The notes under the pieces are model-generated. The model did no database searches. It was not told the DNA's origin and saw only the letters and a program-made list of their open reading frames with translations. This document shows positions 1 to 9,130 of a stretch of DNA of 24,033 bases, piece by piece (the stretch's first letter is position 1; each line of letters starts with the position of its first letter). Made by a program: the position numbers and the translations under genes. The DNA comes from Mesotaenium endlicherianum (Eukaryota; Streptophyta; Zygnematophyceae; Zygnematales; Mesotaeniaceae), in NCBI GenBank assembly GCA_009602735.1, contig WELA01004349.1, positions 407,318-431,350 of the forward strand, in the 5' to 3' direction.

Positions 1-11
1 CCCCCCCCCCC
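1..11. repeat. Terminal poly-C run
   Basis: Eleven C at the left edge. The right edge (24006-24033) and both sides of the N gap show similar C or G runs, so this probably marks where the assembly stopped. Confidence 0.85.
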
Positions 12-180
12 AAGCCAGAGACTGGCCAGGAATGGCCAGCGGCCATGAGCACAGGCGTGCAATATGATTGGTAAGATTGTAATGTGAGGGCATCTCGGGC
101 AGGGAGGGCATCTCAGGCAGCGAAACTTGTACTTGAGAGGCAGGTACCGGCAGGGGGCATCAAGAGTGAAGACTGCTTAC
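1..180 (-). other. Start of the transporter's first intron
   Basis: Read on the minus strand, this begins with GTAAGC and continues to the window edge with no convincing acceptor followed by a transporter-like frame. It contains an 18-bp tandem duplication (86-120, GAGGGCATCTC-GGCAG) and ends in the C run at 1-11. Confidence 0.5.
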
Positions 181-424
181 CCGTGTCATATCCAAAAAGA
201 AAACCTCCGATGCCTGCGGCTAATGTGAGGAATGCCAAAGAGGATCCGGGCGTGCGGGCCTTCCCCACAGTCTGAGAGGCAGAAGTTGAGCTGGCCGCCG
301 TAGAGTCGTTGCCTAGAAGGGACTTTAGTGACTCCAGGTCAGCGTCAGCACGATCGACGTCTGCGTCCTCGACTGAGACCTGCGAAACGCTTGAGCCTGG
401 TTCTTGCAACCTGTGAGGTGCCAT
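181..424 (-). CDS. First exon of MFS sugar/inositol-type transporter (partial)
   Basis: Seen: an ATG in a strong context (GCCATGG) opens 81 codons plus one base. The first ~62 residues are hydrophilic and rich in Asp, Ser and Ala, and are followed by a hydrophobic run ending in GIGGFLFGYDT. That GG-x-LFGYD-T-G signature is typical of transmembrane helix 1 of the MFS sugar porter family (sugar/H+ and inositol transporters of plants and algae). The frame then meets GGTAAGC, a good 5' splice site; splitting the Gly codon after its first base fits the family, where GYDTG is followed by V-I-S-G-A. Known: such proteins have 12 membrane helices and about 450-580 residues, and import hexoses or inositol across plasma or vacuolar membranes. 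Inferred: only the first ~15% lies here, and the remaining exons are beyond the left edge. I found no acceptor in the 180 bases left. The substrate cannot be told from this exon. Confidence 0.72.
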
Positions 425-1100
425 GGCGTGGGGATCAAGCTTATCCGAGACTCACATTTTAAAGATTGTTCAATGCACTCAATTTCACCTCCACTGATTG
501 CATCCAATGATAGCGCGAAGTTCACAAATTCTTAGATTCAGACTCGAGAGCAGTATGGAGTATGGAGTCATATAGTAATCGTCAATATCGTGAAGAAGGT
601 TGGTGCTCCGTTAGTTGCATGGGCTAATGCTCCAACTGCTCTCTCAGCCTCGAGGCACTACTGAATGCATACTGAATGCGCTTGATGATTTGGTGCCTAG
701 CTGACGCCCTTCAGCATCTTGCATGGGTCAAGCCCAGTCAAGCCAGAGTCAATTAGACGACTAGTGCACCAGCAAGTTAATACCCATGTTAATACCCAGT
801 TCACACTGGTTCTCGAAGTTGAACAATCGTCAAACCTGGTCAAAGCTCAACGGGCATTGGAGCACCGCCGAGGTCCCTGAGCTGTCCCCGAGCGACAGAA
901 GCATTGCTCGCGTTTAGAAACTCGCTGCACGCGGAAACCGTGCCAAGGACGGAGCGATCGTTGCAGATGGGAGCACAGGAGCACTATTTTTGACACGCAG
1001 CGCATCGCAGGGGCCTCCTTTATCGCACTCGTTTGAAAAGATCGCACAGGCCAAAGCAGAGCGTGAGGAAGCGAGGTGCATCAATTGGCTTATGCTTCGC

Positions 1101-1187
1101 AGCGTTAACTTTGTGCAGATCTGACGTCTTGCATGTACCTTCCAGAAACAATTAAGACGTCAAGTCTGCATGCACAAAGTGACGCTT
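1101..1187. repeat. Imperfect inverted repeat (hairpin)
   Basis: The left arm 1101-1130 (AGCGTTAACTTTGTGCAG..TGACGTCTT) pairs with the right arm 1154-1187 (AAGACGTCA..CTGCATGCACAAAGTGACGCT), apart from a few mismatches and a small bulge. The loop is about 23 nt. It could be a small foldback element or a transcribed hairpin; no function is visible. Confidence 0.6.
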
Positions 1188-1647
1188 GATTGTTAATGCT
1201 TGCGATACGTGCTATCCTGCACTCTCGAATGAAGTCTTACTGTCGCTACCATAGAGAAACTCAAAGCCGTGGTCACTGCAAGGTTGACACCTGCATGATC
1301 TTGCCGAGCTCAACTCAAATTGGATGCTTACGCGCGTCTCTATGATACGCTTCAAAGGTACCGTAGGGCCTGGGATAAGCTGCCTTGGTGACACCTTGTT
1401 ACCCGGGTTGTTGCATACTCTAATTGATTGCAAGATTGGTGTATATATTGCTGACAAAGTTATTGGTATTCTTTGCACGAAACTGCATGCCAAAATAATG
1501 CACTGAACCAGAGTAAGTTATCCGGATTCCGATCATTGTGTGGCATAGAGTGCTTTCAAGTATGGCAAGACTATGAACATATTCACTCAATATACACTTC
1601 TCACATGCGCAACATTATTCACAATCAATATACTTACTAGATTTCAA

Positions 1648-1681
1648 AGAGTAAATATAGTTCAAGAGTAAATATAGTTCA
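1648..1681. repeat. 17-bp tandem duplication
   Basis: AGAGTAAATATAGTTCA occurs twice in exact tandem in a lower-GC region. It is probably replication slippage. Confidence 0.85.
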
Positions 1682-2672
1682 AAACTTGTAACTGATCATT
1701 TAATTGTGTGGCAGTTGTCAAAATATGCTCCTTTCAGTTCATGCATTAAGTGGGAGAATGCAATATGTGGCACATTCAGCAGTGTGTATATGCATTATTG
1801 TACATATATGCAAGTGGTATGTGCTTAATTATTGGTGACTTTGTAAGCAGTCAAGCAAATTCTTCTATAATACAAGAGGGACGCACTTTGAAATCCAATA
1901 CTCACGTCATCTGTCAACAGTAAGTTTCGTTTGAAGGTCGTACAAATTTTAACATGACCCTCGGTCCAAGTATGATTAATTAAGCTAGTGACCACAGTAC
2001 TTGTGAGGCTAATAACCACAACGCATTCCGCCAAGCTCTGACAGGTACACTAGTATGGCACATGTTACCGTGCACAGGGTACCCTAGCAAGGACCTTATG
2101 GGTATAAGGAAAGTGTTCATAATCTGTCATTTGTGTGCAGTCCTATGTGAGGTATGGACTTATTTTGCATCTATGACAGGATGCTCATGGTGTAAGACCT
2201 CGCTGGCCTTTGCAATCAAATTTGGTTAAAGGTCTGCTTCCAGGCTTAAGGTGCTGAGGTTTGAGTCTGACTTCCATTCAAAATCAGAGGGGAATTTGAG
2301 AGTCACAATAAGTAGCATGGGCTTGAGGCTTGTTCAATGTTAGGTGTAGTCAAGTTTAACAGATGTGGCTCATGTTTGTGCGTGTGAGTATCCTGAGTCA
2401 TTGAGATAGTTGTTCATGTGTGTATGACCATTTGCATGTAGAACATATGTAAAATGCTAGTCAATTTGAACATGCTTACTGTTACAGCAAACAACCAAGC
2501 AACCCTGAAGACCTCCATCAAGCGTGCTGCTTTTTTTGATGTCATTGTTGTCATCAACTCCTTTGACATCTCATCCACAATCAAGATTAAGAAAAGTCTC
2601 GCCTTCACTTCACCTTTTAGTTCCAGAATGAGCTTTGTTCACACTTTGCCTTTAGGCCACTTTGGCATGCAG

Positions 2673-2744
2673 AGTGTTTGGCTCACACTCCTTGGACGTC
2701 TCCTCCACTGGTCTCAGATCCGACGGCTTGGATCCGGAATGTCG
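2673..2744 (+). CDS. Candidate exon A of unknown spliced gene
   Basis: Seen: a segment between TTTGGCATGCAG (acceptor-like) and G|GTAAGTGAG (strong donor). It is 72 nt, a multiple of three, and open in all three frames, so the frame is chosen by what follows. Skipping the first base gives VFGSHSLDVSS..DPECR, which continues openly into the next candidate exon. The product is not recognised. The donor is the best in this part of the window, which argues for a real transcript, but the gene's start was not found. Confidence 0.35.
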
Positions 2745-2999
2745 GTAAGTGAGATCTTTCAACTGTATTGTCGGAAGTAAGCATCTTAAGCTATTCTATT
2801 CAATGATGGAATCGACCAAGGTTCTTCAATTATCCTGTTCTTGCACGCAGCAATTTATGAACACTCAGATCGAGTAGCAAAAGTGAGATCAGAGTAGCAA
2901 GACCACGTGAACTTTTGTTCAAAAAGTGTAGTCTTGTGGGCTGGACTAATCGCATCAGTCGAGCTATCCTTCTTAATTGACTTTTCTCCTTTCCTGCAG

Positions 3000-3104
3000 C
3001 ACGCGGTTTATATCACGAGGAGATGACGCTCTGCAGTTGGCGGAGAACCAAAGGCTTCTTCAACAGTGTCATTGCCCCCAGATGCAATTTTGTTGGACTT
3101 GGCA
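3000..3104 (+). CDS. Candidate exon B of unknown spliced gene
   Basis: Seen: a pyrimidine-rich acceptor (TTTCTCCTTTCCTGCAG) followed by 105 nt up to a GTAAGG donor; a second donor, GTATGA, lies 5 nt further on. Joined to the previous segment, the frame reads ISRGDDALQLAENQRLLQQ, which looks like an amphipathic helix, and then a Cys/Trp-containing stretch. A second frame is also open (ending in FVGLGSK before the GTATGA donor), so the reading frame is uncertain. I recognise no family. Confidence 0.35.
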
Positions 3105-3320
3105 GTAAGGTATGAATCTGAACCCATCTTGTTGCATAACATCTTGTTTTTGAATGAAGTATATATGCATCTCGTAACTAGGTCCTGCAAAAGTGAGGGT
3201 TAAAAGTTAATGACTCCTGGAGCCAACTGCAGGATAAGCTACAACATTTTCCTCTTGTGCAGAGCAGTAACTCCATCTTCATCTTCAATGTTGAAGCTTG
3301 ACGTTGTTGTTGTGGTGCAG

Positions 3321-3387
3321 ACTGATGGCAGTATGGAGGGAGCGGCTATCTGCACACGTGTTGGATCAACGGAGGAGATCATTGGCA
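3321..3387 (+). CDS. Candidate exon C of unknown spliced gene
   Basis: Seen: a G/T-rich acceptor (TTGTTGTTGTGGTGCAG), then 67 nt that complete the split codon of the previous segment and read LMAVWRERLSAHVLDQRRR, a basic helical-looking stretch. The proposed donor is a weak GTTTTT. An overlapping alternative starts at acceptor 3262 and reads a different frame (..SMLKLDVVVVVQTDGSMEG..) to a stop at 3411-3413. Which form is used cannot be decided from sequence alone. Confidence 0.28.
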
Positions 3388-3786
3388 GTTTTTTCACTTG
3401 CAAGTTGCAATGATACTGTAGTAGCAGCACTACTTTCTTATCCTTTTCAGATCTACATATGTGATTCTACCTCAGCAGCTTCTGAATATATGTGTTGTGA
3501 TTTCCCTCGTGACATTTGCAATCCTCTGGGTGCATAATAGAATGTTGAGATGCGCATGTACGTCTTTTGTGGCCACCTTCTGTCTGGCAGACATGTCCAG
3601 TATTCAATACTCTTACATTGTTGTCAAGTCGTGCACTTAATACAAATATAGTTGGATAATTGCCCTCAGAGATGAACTCGGCAAGAGTAATGGCGCTTTC
3701 TTCTCCTGTGTGGTGTTAAACCTCAACTTTTGACAACTCTTTGCGCTCGCATTCAAGGCACTTTGATCTTCCCTGTTTGTTTCTAG

Positions 3787-3897
3787 GGTGCGGGCAGGGC
3801 CCTGCGGGCAACTCGGCTCAATCTCACAGATGTTCCTGTGCAACGTCTCATTCAGGACAACAGGGTCAACGCATCCGGCGGCCCTCGCAGCTTCACT
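3787..3897 (+). CDS. Candidate exon D of unknown spliced gene
   Basis: Seen: an acceptor (TTCCCTGTTTGTTTCTAG), 37 whole codons, then a GTATGC donor. In phase with the preceding segment it reads ALRATRLNLTDVPVQRLIQD followed by NRVNASGGPRSFT. This is the most protein-like piece of the group, with GC-ending codons and no low complexity. I cannot assign a family. The phase agreement with its neighbour is the main support. Confidence 0.38.
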
Positions 3898-4047
3898 GTA
3901 TGCCACCTTGTGGCATGTTCACATCTTGCCACTTAACTCAATCATACACAGGCTTGAAGTGCCACCTAGAAGGGCCTCCTAGAAGGGCTGCGTGTATGTG
4001 GGAATGTTTCCCTTGTGTCATTTCTACGTGTTCTCTTGTGTTCCAAG

Positions 4048-4441
4048 AAGCTCCATGTCAGCCTTGCTGCTGCGTTTCTCCCTGAGTATTCACAATCAAT
4101 GTTGGTGCTGCTATGCGTCTTAACTCTGTGCGGGATATGTGTGTGTGTGTCAGACCCGCGCGGACAGCTGGAGGCACGGGAGTGCATCCCCAACATCATT
4201 GGTCCATCCTCAAGGTTAACACTTGTCGCAACCCGGTTTGTCTCTGCAATGCCAACTGCCGTGCAGCTGGCTGACGACCACATTGCAAACATACAAACTT
4301 CAGATTTGGCGGCCCCGTGCGAGCAGTTGGCGCACGGTTCCGTGCGCTTTCTATCCCGCTTGTGTGTGGATAGCTTCCAGGCTTCCTTTGCTCCCCCTCG
4401 CTTGAGTGGGCGCTCCGGAGCAGTGACATCTGGTGGCAATG
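4048..4441 (+). CDS. Candidate exon(s) E of unknown spliced gene
   Basis: Seen: a 394-nt open stretch from an acceptor-like TCTTGTGTTCCAAG to a consensus donor (AATG|GTGAGTG). It encodes KLHVSLAAAFLPEYSQ.., a hydrophobic run rich in Leu, Val and Cys that is partly made by a TGTGTGTGTGTCAG tract, then GQLEARECIPNIIGPSS and LADDHIANIQTSDLAAPCEQ, ending in a Gly/Ser-rich tail. The TGTGTG..CAG at 4140-4153 and the CCGTGCAG at 4260-4267 both look like intron ends, so this stretch may really be two or three exons. The hydrophobic run may therefore be an artefact of reading through an intron. Product unknown. Confidence 0.35.
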
Positions 4442-4697
4442 GTGAGTGACAGGTGTTTGCGTGGGGCTGCAGGGGGCGCCACATGTCCCGCAGGGTGGAA
4501 GCCCTACAGCCATAGACCTCAGGGACATTAACCCCAGGGGCTGGTCCGGGAGATGAGCTGGAGCGAGCTTGAGCATGAGGCATTTTACGTGCTCACGCGT
4601 GCTCCTGATGCTGCTGCTTCTCGTGCCAAAGATGCTGCCGCTGACGAAGGTGCTGCTACACTACCTGCTGCTGCTGCTTCTGCACTTAGGCTCCGCT

Positions 4698-4858
4698 TGT
4701 GTGTGTGTGGTGTATGTGTATGTGTGTGTGTGTGTGTAAGTGTTGGTTTGCGCACGCGTGTCTTCGTAATCCTTTTGTGTGTGTGTGTGTGAGTGAGTGT
4801 GCTTGCTTTTGCACATCTTTGTGGGTGCATGTGTGTATCTGCGTATGTGTGTCCCTGT
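4698..4858 (+). repeat. GT-rich simple repeat
   Basis: Interrupted (GT)n with GTAT, GCGT and GAGT variants. It lies just upstream of the candidate acceptor at 4863, like several other GT tracts in this window. Confidence 0.9.
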
Positions 4859-4863
4859 TATAG

Positions 4864-5123
4864 GCTCGACCGGAGGCTGGAAGCAAGAGGCAACAATTGG
4901 CAGCATGCAATCTCCCTCTACACTCACTCCCATCTACAAAATGCATATGATCACAAGGCTGCTTCACCGTGCTACTGGCTGGACAGGTGGCGGCGGGTGG
5001 CAGCGGGGCGCGAGACAGAAACTTGAGAGCAGATCAGCAATATGCGGCCAAAGTCTCTTTAGAGGCCAGCGGAGCCCCCCTTGGCGCGGCACGCCTGGAA
5101 GCTGTACCTGCTGCCACCTGTAG
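4864..5123 (+). CDS. Candidate terminal exon F of unknown spliced gene
   Basis: Seen: a long GT-rich intron-like tract ends in GTTATAG at 4863. The following 260 nt complete the split Gly codon of the previous segment and stay open to TAG at 5121-5123 (STGGWKQEATIGSMQSPS.., then a Gly/Arg/Cys-rich end). Two other frames in the same stretch are also open and protein-like (LDRRLEARGNNWQHAISLY.. and NLRADQQYAAKVSLEASG..), so both frame and strand are tentative. Transcript data are needed before this model is used. Confidence 0.25.
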
Positions 5124-6189
5124 GCTGTATCTACCGCCACCTGCACTCACTGCTGCCTGCAACCCCCAGGTCCCCTGAGAGTCCCCCCGCAACGTGCCAG
5201 GTGTCAGGCTGCGGATGGGCCCTTATGCAAGTAAGCCTTATGGCTTTGCCTTGTGCCGCGGCTGAGCTGAGAGGTTGGGGTTTGTGCAGGATTGAAAGCG
5301 CGTGCTCAGGTTGCAGCGGTGTTGGTGCCAGGTGGGTGGAGTCCCAGAGTGCGGCGCCATGGGAGTTAGTCCTGCCCAGCTCACACCGTGGCACGCGCTG
5401 ACTTGCGGCCTGGATATAGCACCCTTGTTGACAATCATCTGTCTGCTGGAGGTGCGCCCCTGAGATGGCAGGTGTGAAAAGAGTAATTCATTTTATCTTT
5501 TATCTTAGATTAAAGAGAATTAATGTACGATAACTATCACCTGGAGACCCTGAGCACAATCAAAGAGGTGCACACTGTGGTGCCCTCTGAGGAGGAGAAG
5601 GAGCTCCATCTCTCAAAGCTCCTCAGGCTGAGAGCCCTCCCATTCTTGAGTATCTCGAGTGCCCTAATGTCATTGTTGTCTACGTGCATGTGCGTGTACG
5701 TGTGTGTGTGTCGGTGTGCGTGCGTAAGTGTGTCGGATTCTTTGAGCGTAAGTGCATGAGGTTGTCAAAAAGTGATTGAGTATGAGTATCTGATTCAGCG
5801 ATCTGTGTGTGCACTGTGTATGAAGTGTGCCATGCGGCCATGTGGCGATGGGTAGGCGCGTGCAGGCGTGCAGCCTGCCCATGATACAGCAGAAGCACAC
5901 AGAAGTGCAGAGGAAACGTGTCTGAGGGCCTGAGTGAGTGTCTGAGCGCATCAAAAGTGGAGTATGCAAGGTGTGTGTGGCGTGTGTGGCGCGTGTGGGC
6001 ATGGTGTGAAGCTCGCTGTCCTCCTCGGAGCTCTCTCTCGAAGCTCTTTGAGCCTCGAGACACCACCACACTTGAGTTTCTTGTGTGAGTGGAGTGTCTG
6101 AGCAAGCGGCCTGTGGCTGATGCTGCACATGCCTCCGTGTTTGCTCCGGCCTTCTTAGCCAGGGATTGGGAGTGACGCCCCCAGGTGCA
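5124..6189. other. No supported gene; possible exon at 5523-5680
   Basis: This stretch holds only short open frames. One piece, 5571-5680 on the plus strand, encodes an acidic then Leu-rich peptide (SEEEKELHLSKLLRLRAL..) before running into a GT tract at 5680-5735. It could be an exon followed by an intron, but clear splice sites are missing. The minus-strand frames over 5670-6378 are mostly His/Thr-rich translation of CA repeats and are not convincing. Confidence 0.4.
5680..5735 (+). repeat. GT-rich simple repeat
   Basis: TGCATGTGCGTGTACGTGTGTG-type tract with GTCG and GCGT interruptions. Confidence 0.85.
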
Positions 6190-6275
6190 CGCCGGGCTTT
6201 GTGCATATGCGCGTGCGTGTGCATGTGTGCATGCATACACTTGCGTTCGTGTGCGCATACACGTGTGTGCTCTTG
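6190..6275 (+). repeat. GT/GCAT-rich simple repeat
   Basis: Alternating purine-pyrimidine sequence (GCGTGCGTGTGCATGTGTGCATGCATAC) with potential to adopt Z-DNA. It leads into the degenerate TGCGCT tract. Confidence 0.8.
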
Positions 6276-6389
6276 AACTTTCTGCTTGCGTGCGCGCCCT
6301 CCTTTGCAGCAAGGCACGCGCGTGCGGGCGCCTGGCAACTCTCTTGCTCCCTCTCCAGTCTCTCCTGCGCTTGTCCATCCGCCTGCCTG

Positions 6390-6680
6390 CGCTTGCTCTT
6401 ATGCTTCTGCCTGCTTGCCAGTCTGCCTACGCTTGCACCCGCGCCTGCGCGCGTGCATGCGTTGGTGCCTGCGCTTGTGCGCTTTCTTGTGCTTGCGCCT
6501 GCACTCTCGCTCGTGCGCTCTTTCTGCGCTTCTGATTGTGCATGCGCTTGTGCTCTCTCTTGTGCTTGCGCTTGTGCCATGCAGCGCGTATGCCTGCGCT
6601 CCTTCTCTCCCGTACGCTTGAGCTTGTGCTTGCGCTTTCTTCCTTAACGCCCGTGCCTGCACTTGCTTTCCTCTTGCGCT
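6390..6680. repeat. Degenerate hexamer tract (TGCGCT / TGTGCT)
   Basis: About 290 nt built from variants of TGCGCT, TGTGCT and TGCCTGCGCT. Several frames on both strands stay open here because the short unit contains no stop, giving Cys/Leu/Ala-rich peptides on the plus strand and Ala-Gln/Lys-rich ones on the minus strand. I treat those frames as a by-product of the repeat and not as genes. Confidence 0.75.
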
Positions 6681-6741
6681 TGTCTGCAATCCCCCCTCCT
6701 GCTCCCCCCTTCCCCCACCCCCCTCCTTCCTTGGCATGCAG

Positions 6742-6883
6742 CAAGTACGGGTGGTGGGCGCTGGCGGGGCTGGCGCTCAACATTGCATGTGGGACAAAAG
6801 TGCGAGCGCTAGCGCGCGCCGGCGCACTAGCTGGCGGCGCAAAGGGGGAGCCCGAAGAGGGGAAAAGAAGGGGGGAGCCCTAA
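6742..6883 (+). CDS. Possible exon, unknown product
   Basis: A long pyrimidine tract (CCCCCTTCCCCCACCCCCCTCC..) ends in TTGGCATGCAG at 6741, a strong acceptor shape. The next frame reads KYGWWALAGLALNIACGTKV, a short hydrophobic stretch, then an Ala/Gly- and charge-rich end, stopping at TAA 6881-6883 within a G-rich repeat. No family is recognised and no partner exon was identified. It may simply be a chance open frame after a polypyrimidine run. Confidence 0.22.
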
Positions 6884-7015
6884 GGGGGAGCCGAAAGGGG
6901 GAGCTCTCAGAAGGAGCTCGAGGGGGAGCTCGGCAGGAGTAGGAGGGGGCGCGTCCGAGCGCAAGCGGGGGCGTGGCGGGGGCAGGGGGTAGGGAGCAGG
7001 GGCAGGGAGTGAGGG
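6841..7015 (+). repeat. G-rich imperfect repeat (AAGGGGGAGC-like)
   Basis: Many runs of four to six G in units like AAGGGGGAGCC and GAGGGGGAGCTC, passing into GGGGGCAGGGGGTAGGGAGCAGGGG. There are enough G runs to allow G-quadruplexes on the plus strand. Confidence 0.75.
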
Positions 7016-8797
7016 ACGGGTGCAGGGTTGTATGCGATTGCGAGTCTTGAGGCCTTCCCCTGGTGAGGTTCAGAACCTTGAAATTGAGCGCGTGTTTGCG
7101 AAGGCGCGTGCGCCAGTGCGCGCCATTTCAGTGGCTAGCGCAAGGGGAAGCCAATTGCGAGTGCGAGCGGGGGTGGGGGCAGGGCTGCTTCTTGGGCTCT
7201 CTTGGGGAGTTGCAAAGTTGGGATCGCTGACGCATGCGCCAGATTGAGGATTCGATGGTCGCAACCCTCTCTATCTGGTTTGTTTCCTTTCTCGCAAGTA
7301 TGTTGGAAGTATTCTGGGATTTTAGAAGTCTTGTGCTTTAGGTGCTGAGCATTGGGTGCTGCAGTGATGAGACATTTGTGCGACTGTTTACGTATATATT
7401 ATATACAATAAATGGCCAGAAGGCTGATGTGGGGCAGGGAAGACTGTAGCCAGCTCTTTTCTTTCATTGAATCTTGTTGCATTCTTGAATTACTTGGGAC
7501 ATCCTGACATATTGTTTTGTCATGCACTATTCATTGGGGCAGATAAGTGTTGCTTCTTCATAGGTCGCAGGATATTGACGAGGCGGCCGTTAACATCGGT
7601 CCATCACATACTCTAGCTTTTACTTCCAAGCATAGCGTTGGTGGCTGATAGAGTCTTCAAATGATTGGTGGTGAAATCTGCAGACGAAATGGTCGTGGAG
7701 AAATCTGCAGACGTATTTAATATTGTACATTTTCTTTTTTTCAAAACAAGTTGCACATTCATGAAGTCATGGGCGCATGTGAGAAGAGGCAACTTGACGT
7801 GTTAGCAGGTGTACTAAGGCACGCGTGTGCGTATGCAATTCCTTGCAAAGACATTATGTTTGAGTGATGCTACATGTGAACCGATTGTCGACAGATCTTA
7901 TTATGTGATAGAGTTGGGGCGCGCACTAGCTGCGTTGGCGCAGGAATTAGTACATCTGTCAACCCGTAGAAAGTACATTGAAGGGGAAGGGGGCCCAAAT
8001 ATCTGTTATGTCTTTACCCAGATAAAGTCATGGTCTATTAACAATGTAGTTCTTCGTTGACGTTGGTTGAACTGGTTTCAATGTTAGTGTACTACTGCAA
8101 CGTGCATGACACCTTTTGTGGGAATCATTCAGAGTATTTCATGTGAGCTTGAGCGGTTCTATAGCCACTTTAGCTAAATTGCTGCCGCAAGTAAAGACAT
8201 CCTTTTTTGCATGTGCATGCATGCTAGTAATCTGCTAGGGATAAAAATGGGTAACATCTTGCACCTACGCTTTGCTGCGCGCATGCTGTTCATAAATGTC
8301 AATCATAAATTGCCTGCGTCTTTGGTTGATCCTTGTGATTTATTGACACAGTCCGTTGGCTGAGCCTGCATTCTTAAGTTTGGGCCTACAGCGTACTTGA
8401 GGACTTGAGGCAAACACGATTTAGAAATTGATATTCTCGAGCATGCTAGAACATAAATGGTAGTCCCCTATGTTCAATAAACCACAACGATGATATCACT
8501 TGCACTCTCATTAAAGAGCTAGAAAACAGGTGGCAACAGGTGTCCAAATTTACTAGATAAAACACTTGTCAATCCATGCTTTTGTTACTGATAAATGACC
8601 TTCACAAATACTTATCGAACAATATAAATAGAATATTTCTCTGTACATCTTTTCACGCCTCGATCTCATCACCACCCACTACAATATAAATTTATCCTAA
8701 GGACCTTGGCAAGCGTCAGTGCGCCGCGCGTGCGCTGTATGTACATCAAAAATGCGGCATGCACAAGTCACCACACGCAGACATCGCCTCAGGCTGC
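7016..8797. other. No supported gene
   Basis: The GC content falls after about 7260 and frames close often. The open frame at 7827-8060 (77 codons from ATG) has no recognisable motif and AT-rich codon use unlike the GC-rich kinase, so I do not call it a gene. A TATATATTATATAC run lies near 7393. The right-hand part (8640-8700) contains ACAATATAAATTTATCC, which could serve 3'-end or promoter functions but proves nothing. Confidence 0.45.
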
Positions 8798-8973
8798 ATC
8801 ACACCAGTCAGACCAGGACAGCCCCAGTCAGCACCAGCCAGCGCCAGTCAGCGGCCACACAGGCTCCGGTCATTTGCAGGCGCTGCAAATGACCGGAGCC
8901 TGTGTGGCCGCTGACTGGCGCTGGCTGGTGCTGAGTCCTGACTAAGGCTGTCCTGGTTTGACTGGTGTTGACC
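8798..8973. repeat. Large palindrome (foldback), perfect 51-bp arms
   Basis: Arms 8829-8879 and 8883-8933 are exact reverse complements over 51 bp with a 3-nt loop (GCG). Beyond a short mismatched patch, pairing resumes between GACCAGGACAGCC (left) and GGCTGTCCTGGTTTGACTGG (right), giving an imperfect palindrome of about 175 bp. The left arm contains a decamer array, CCAGTCAGCA/CCAGCCAGCG/CCAGTCAGCG (8824-8853). Because of the symmetry, the two strands encode almost the same peptide (QPAPVSGHTGSGHLQ..). It could be a foldback/MITE-like element, the source of a hairpin RNA, or an assembly or amplification chimera. Confidence 0.9.
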
Positions 8974-9130
8974 CGGCGTTTTCTCGCGTTGACTGGTGTT
9001 GAATGCCTGCTCTCCTCCATCTCCTCCTGCTGCTGCTGCTGCTCAGACTGATGCCCCTGCTGCTGCTACCGCTCCACAGGTGTGCAGCTCCTCCATATTG
9101 CTGACGTGGGGGAACTGCTGCCCGGTGAGG
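8974..9130 (-). other. 3' flank of the kinase gene, CTG-rich
   Basis: This contains GACTGGTGTTGA twice and a (CTG)n-like stretch at 9026-9075. It should include the kinase 3' UTR. I looked for the green-algal poly(A) signal TGTAA on the minus strand down to about 8640 and did not see it. Confidence 0.4.

Larger units (their letters stand above)
425..2672. other. Intergenic stretch, no supported gene
   Basis: About 2.2 kb of mostly lower-GC sequence. Every frame is closed every few dozen codons, and I recognise no protein family. The left part should hold the promoter and 5' UTR of the minus-strand transporter, but I see no clear TATA box there. The two items of structure are an imperfect hairpin at 1101-1187 and a 17-bp tandem duplication at 1648-1681. 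Upstream exons of the plus-strand candidate gene that starts near 2673 could be hidden in the right-hand part: a T-rich stretch ending in TTACAG lies near 2488. Confidence 0.5.

Noticed and set aside
5670..6378. Overlapping 222- and 232-codon minus-strand frames
   Set aside because: Two frames are open at once over CA-repeat-rich DNA; the peptides are His/Thr/Arg-rich with no motif, and they have no splice or start support.
6742..6830. Alternative frame starting QVRVVGAGGAG, resembling a nucleotide-binding Gly loop
   Set aside because: The similarity stops after about ten residues and the rest is Arg/Gly-rich repeat translation.
8706..9020. Two opposite-strand frames sharing almost the same peptide
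   Set aside because: The similarity is a direct result of the palindrome and not of two related genes.
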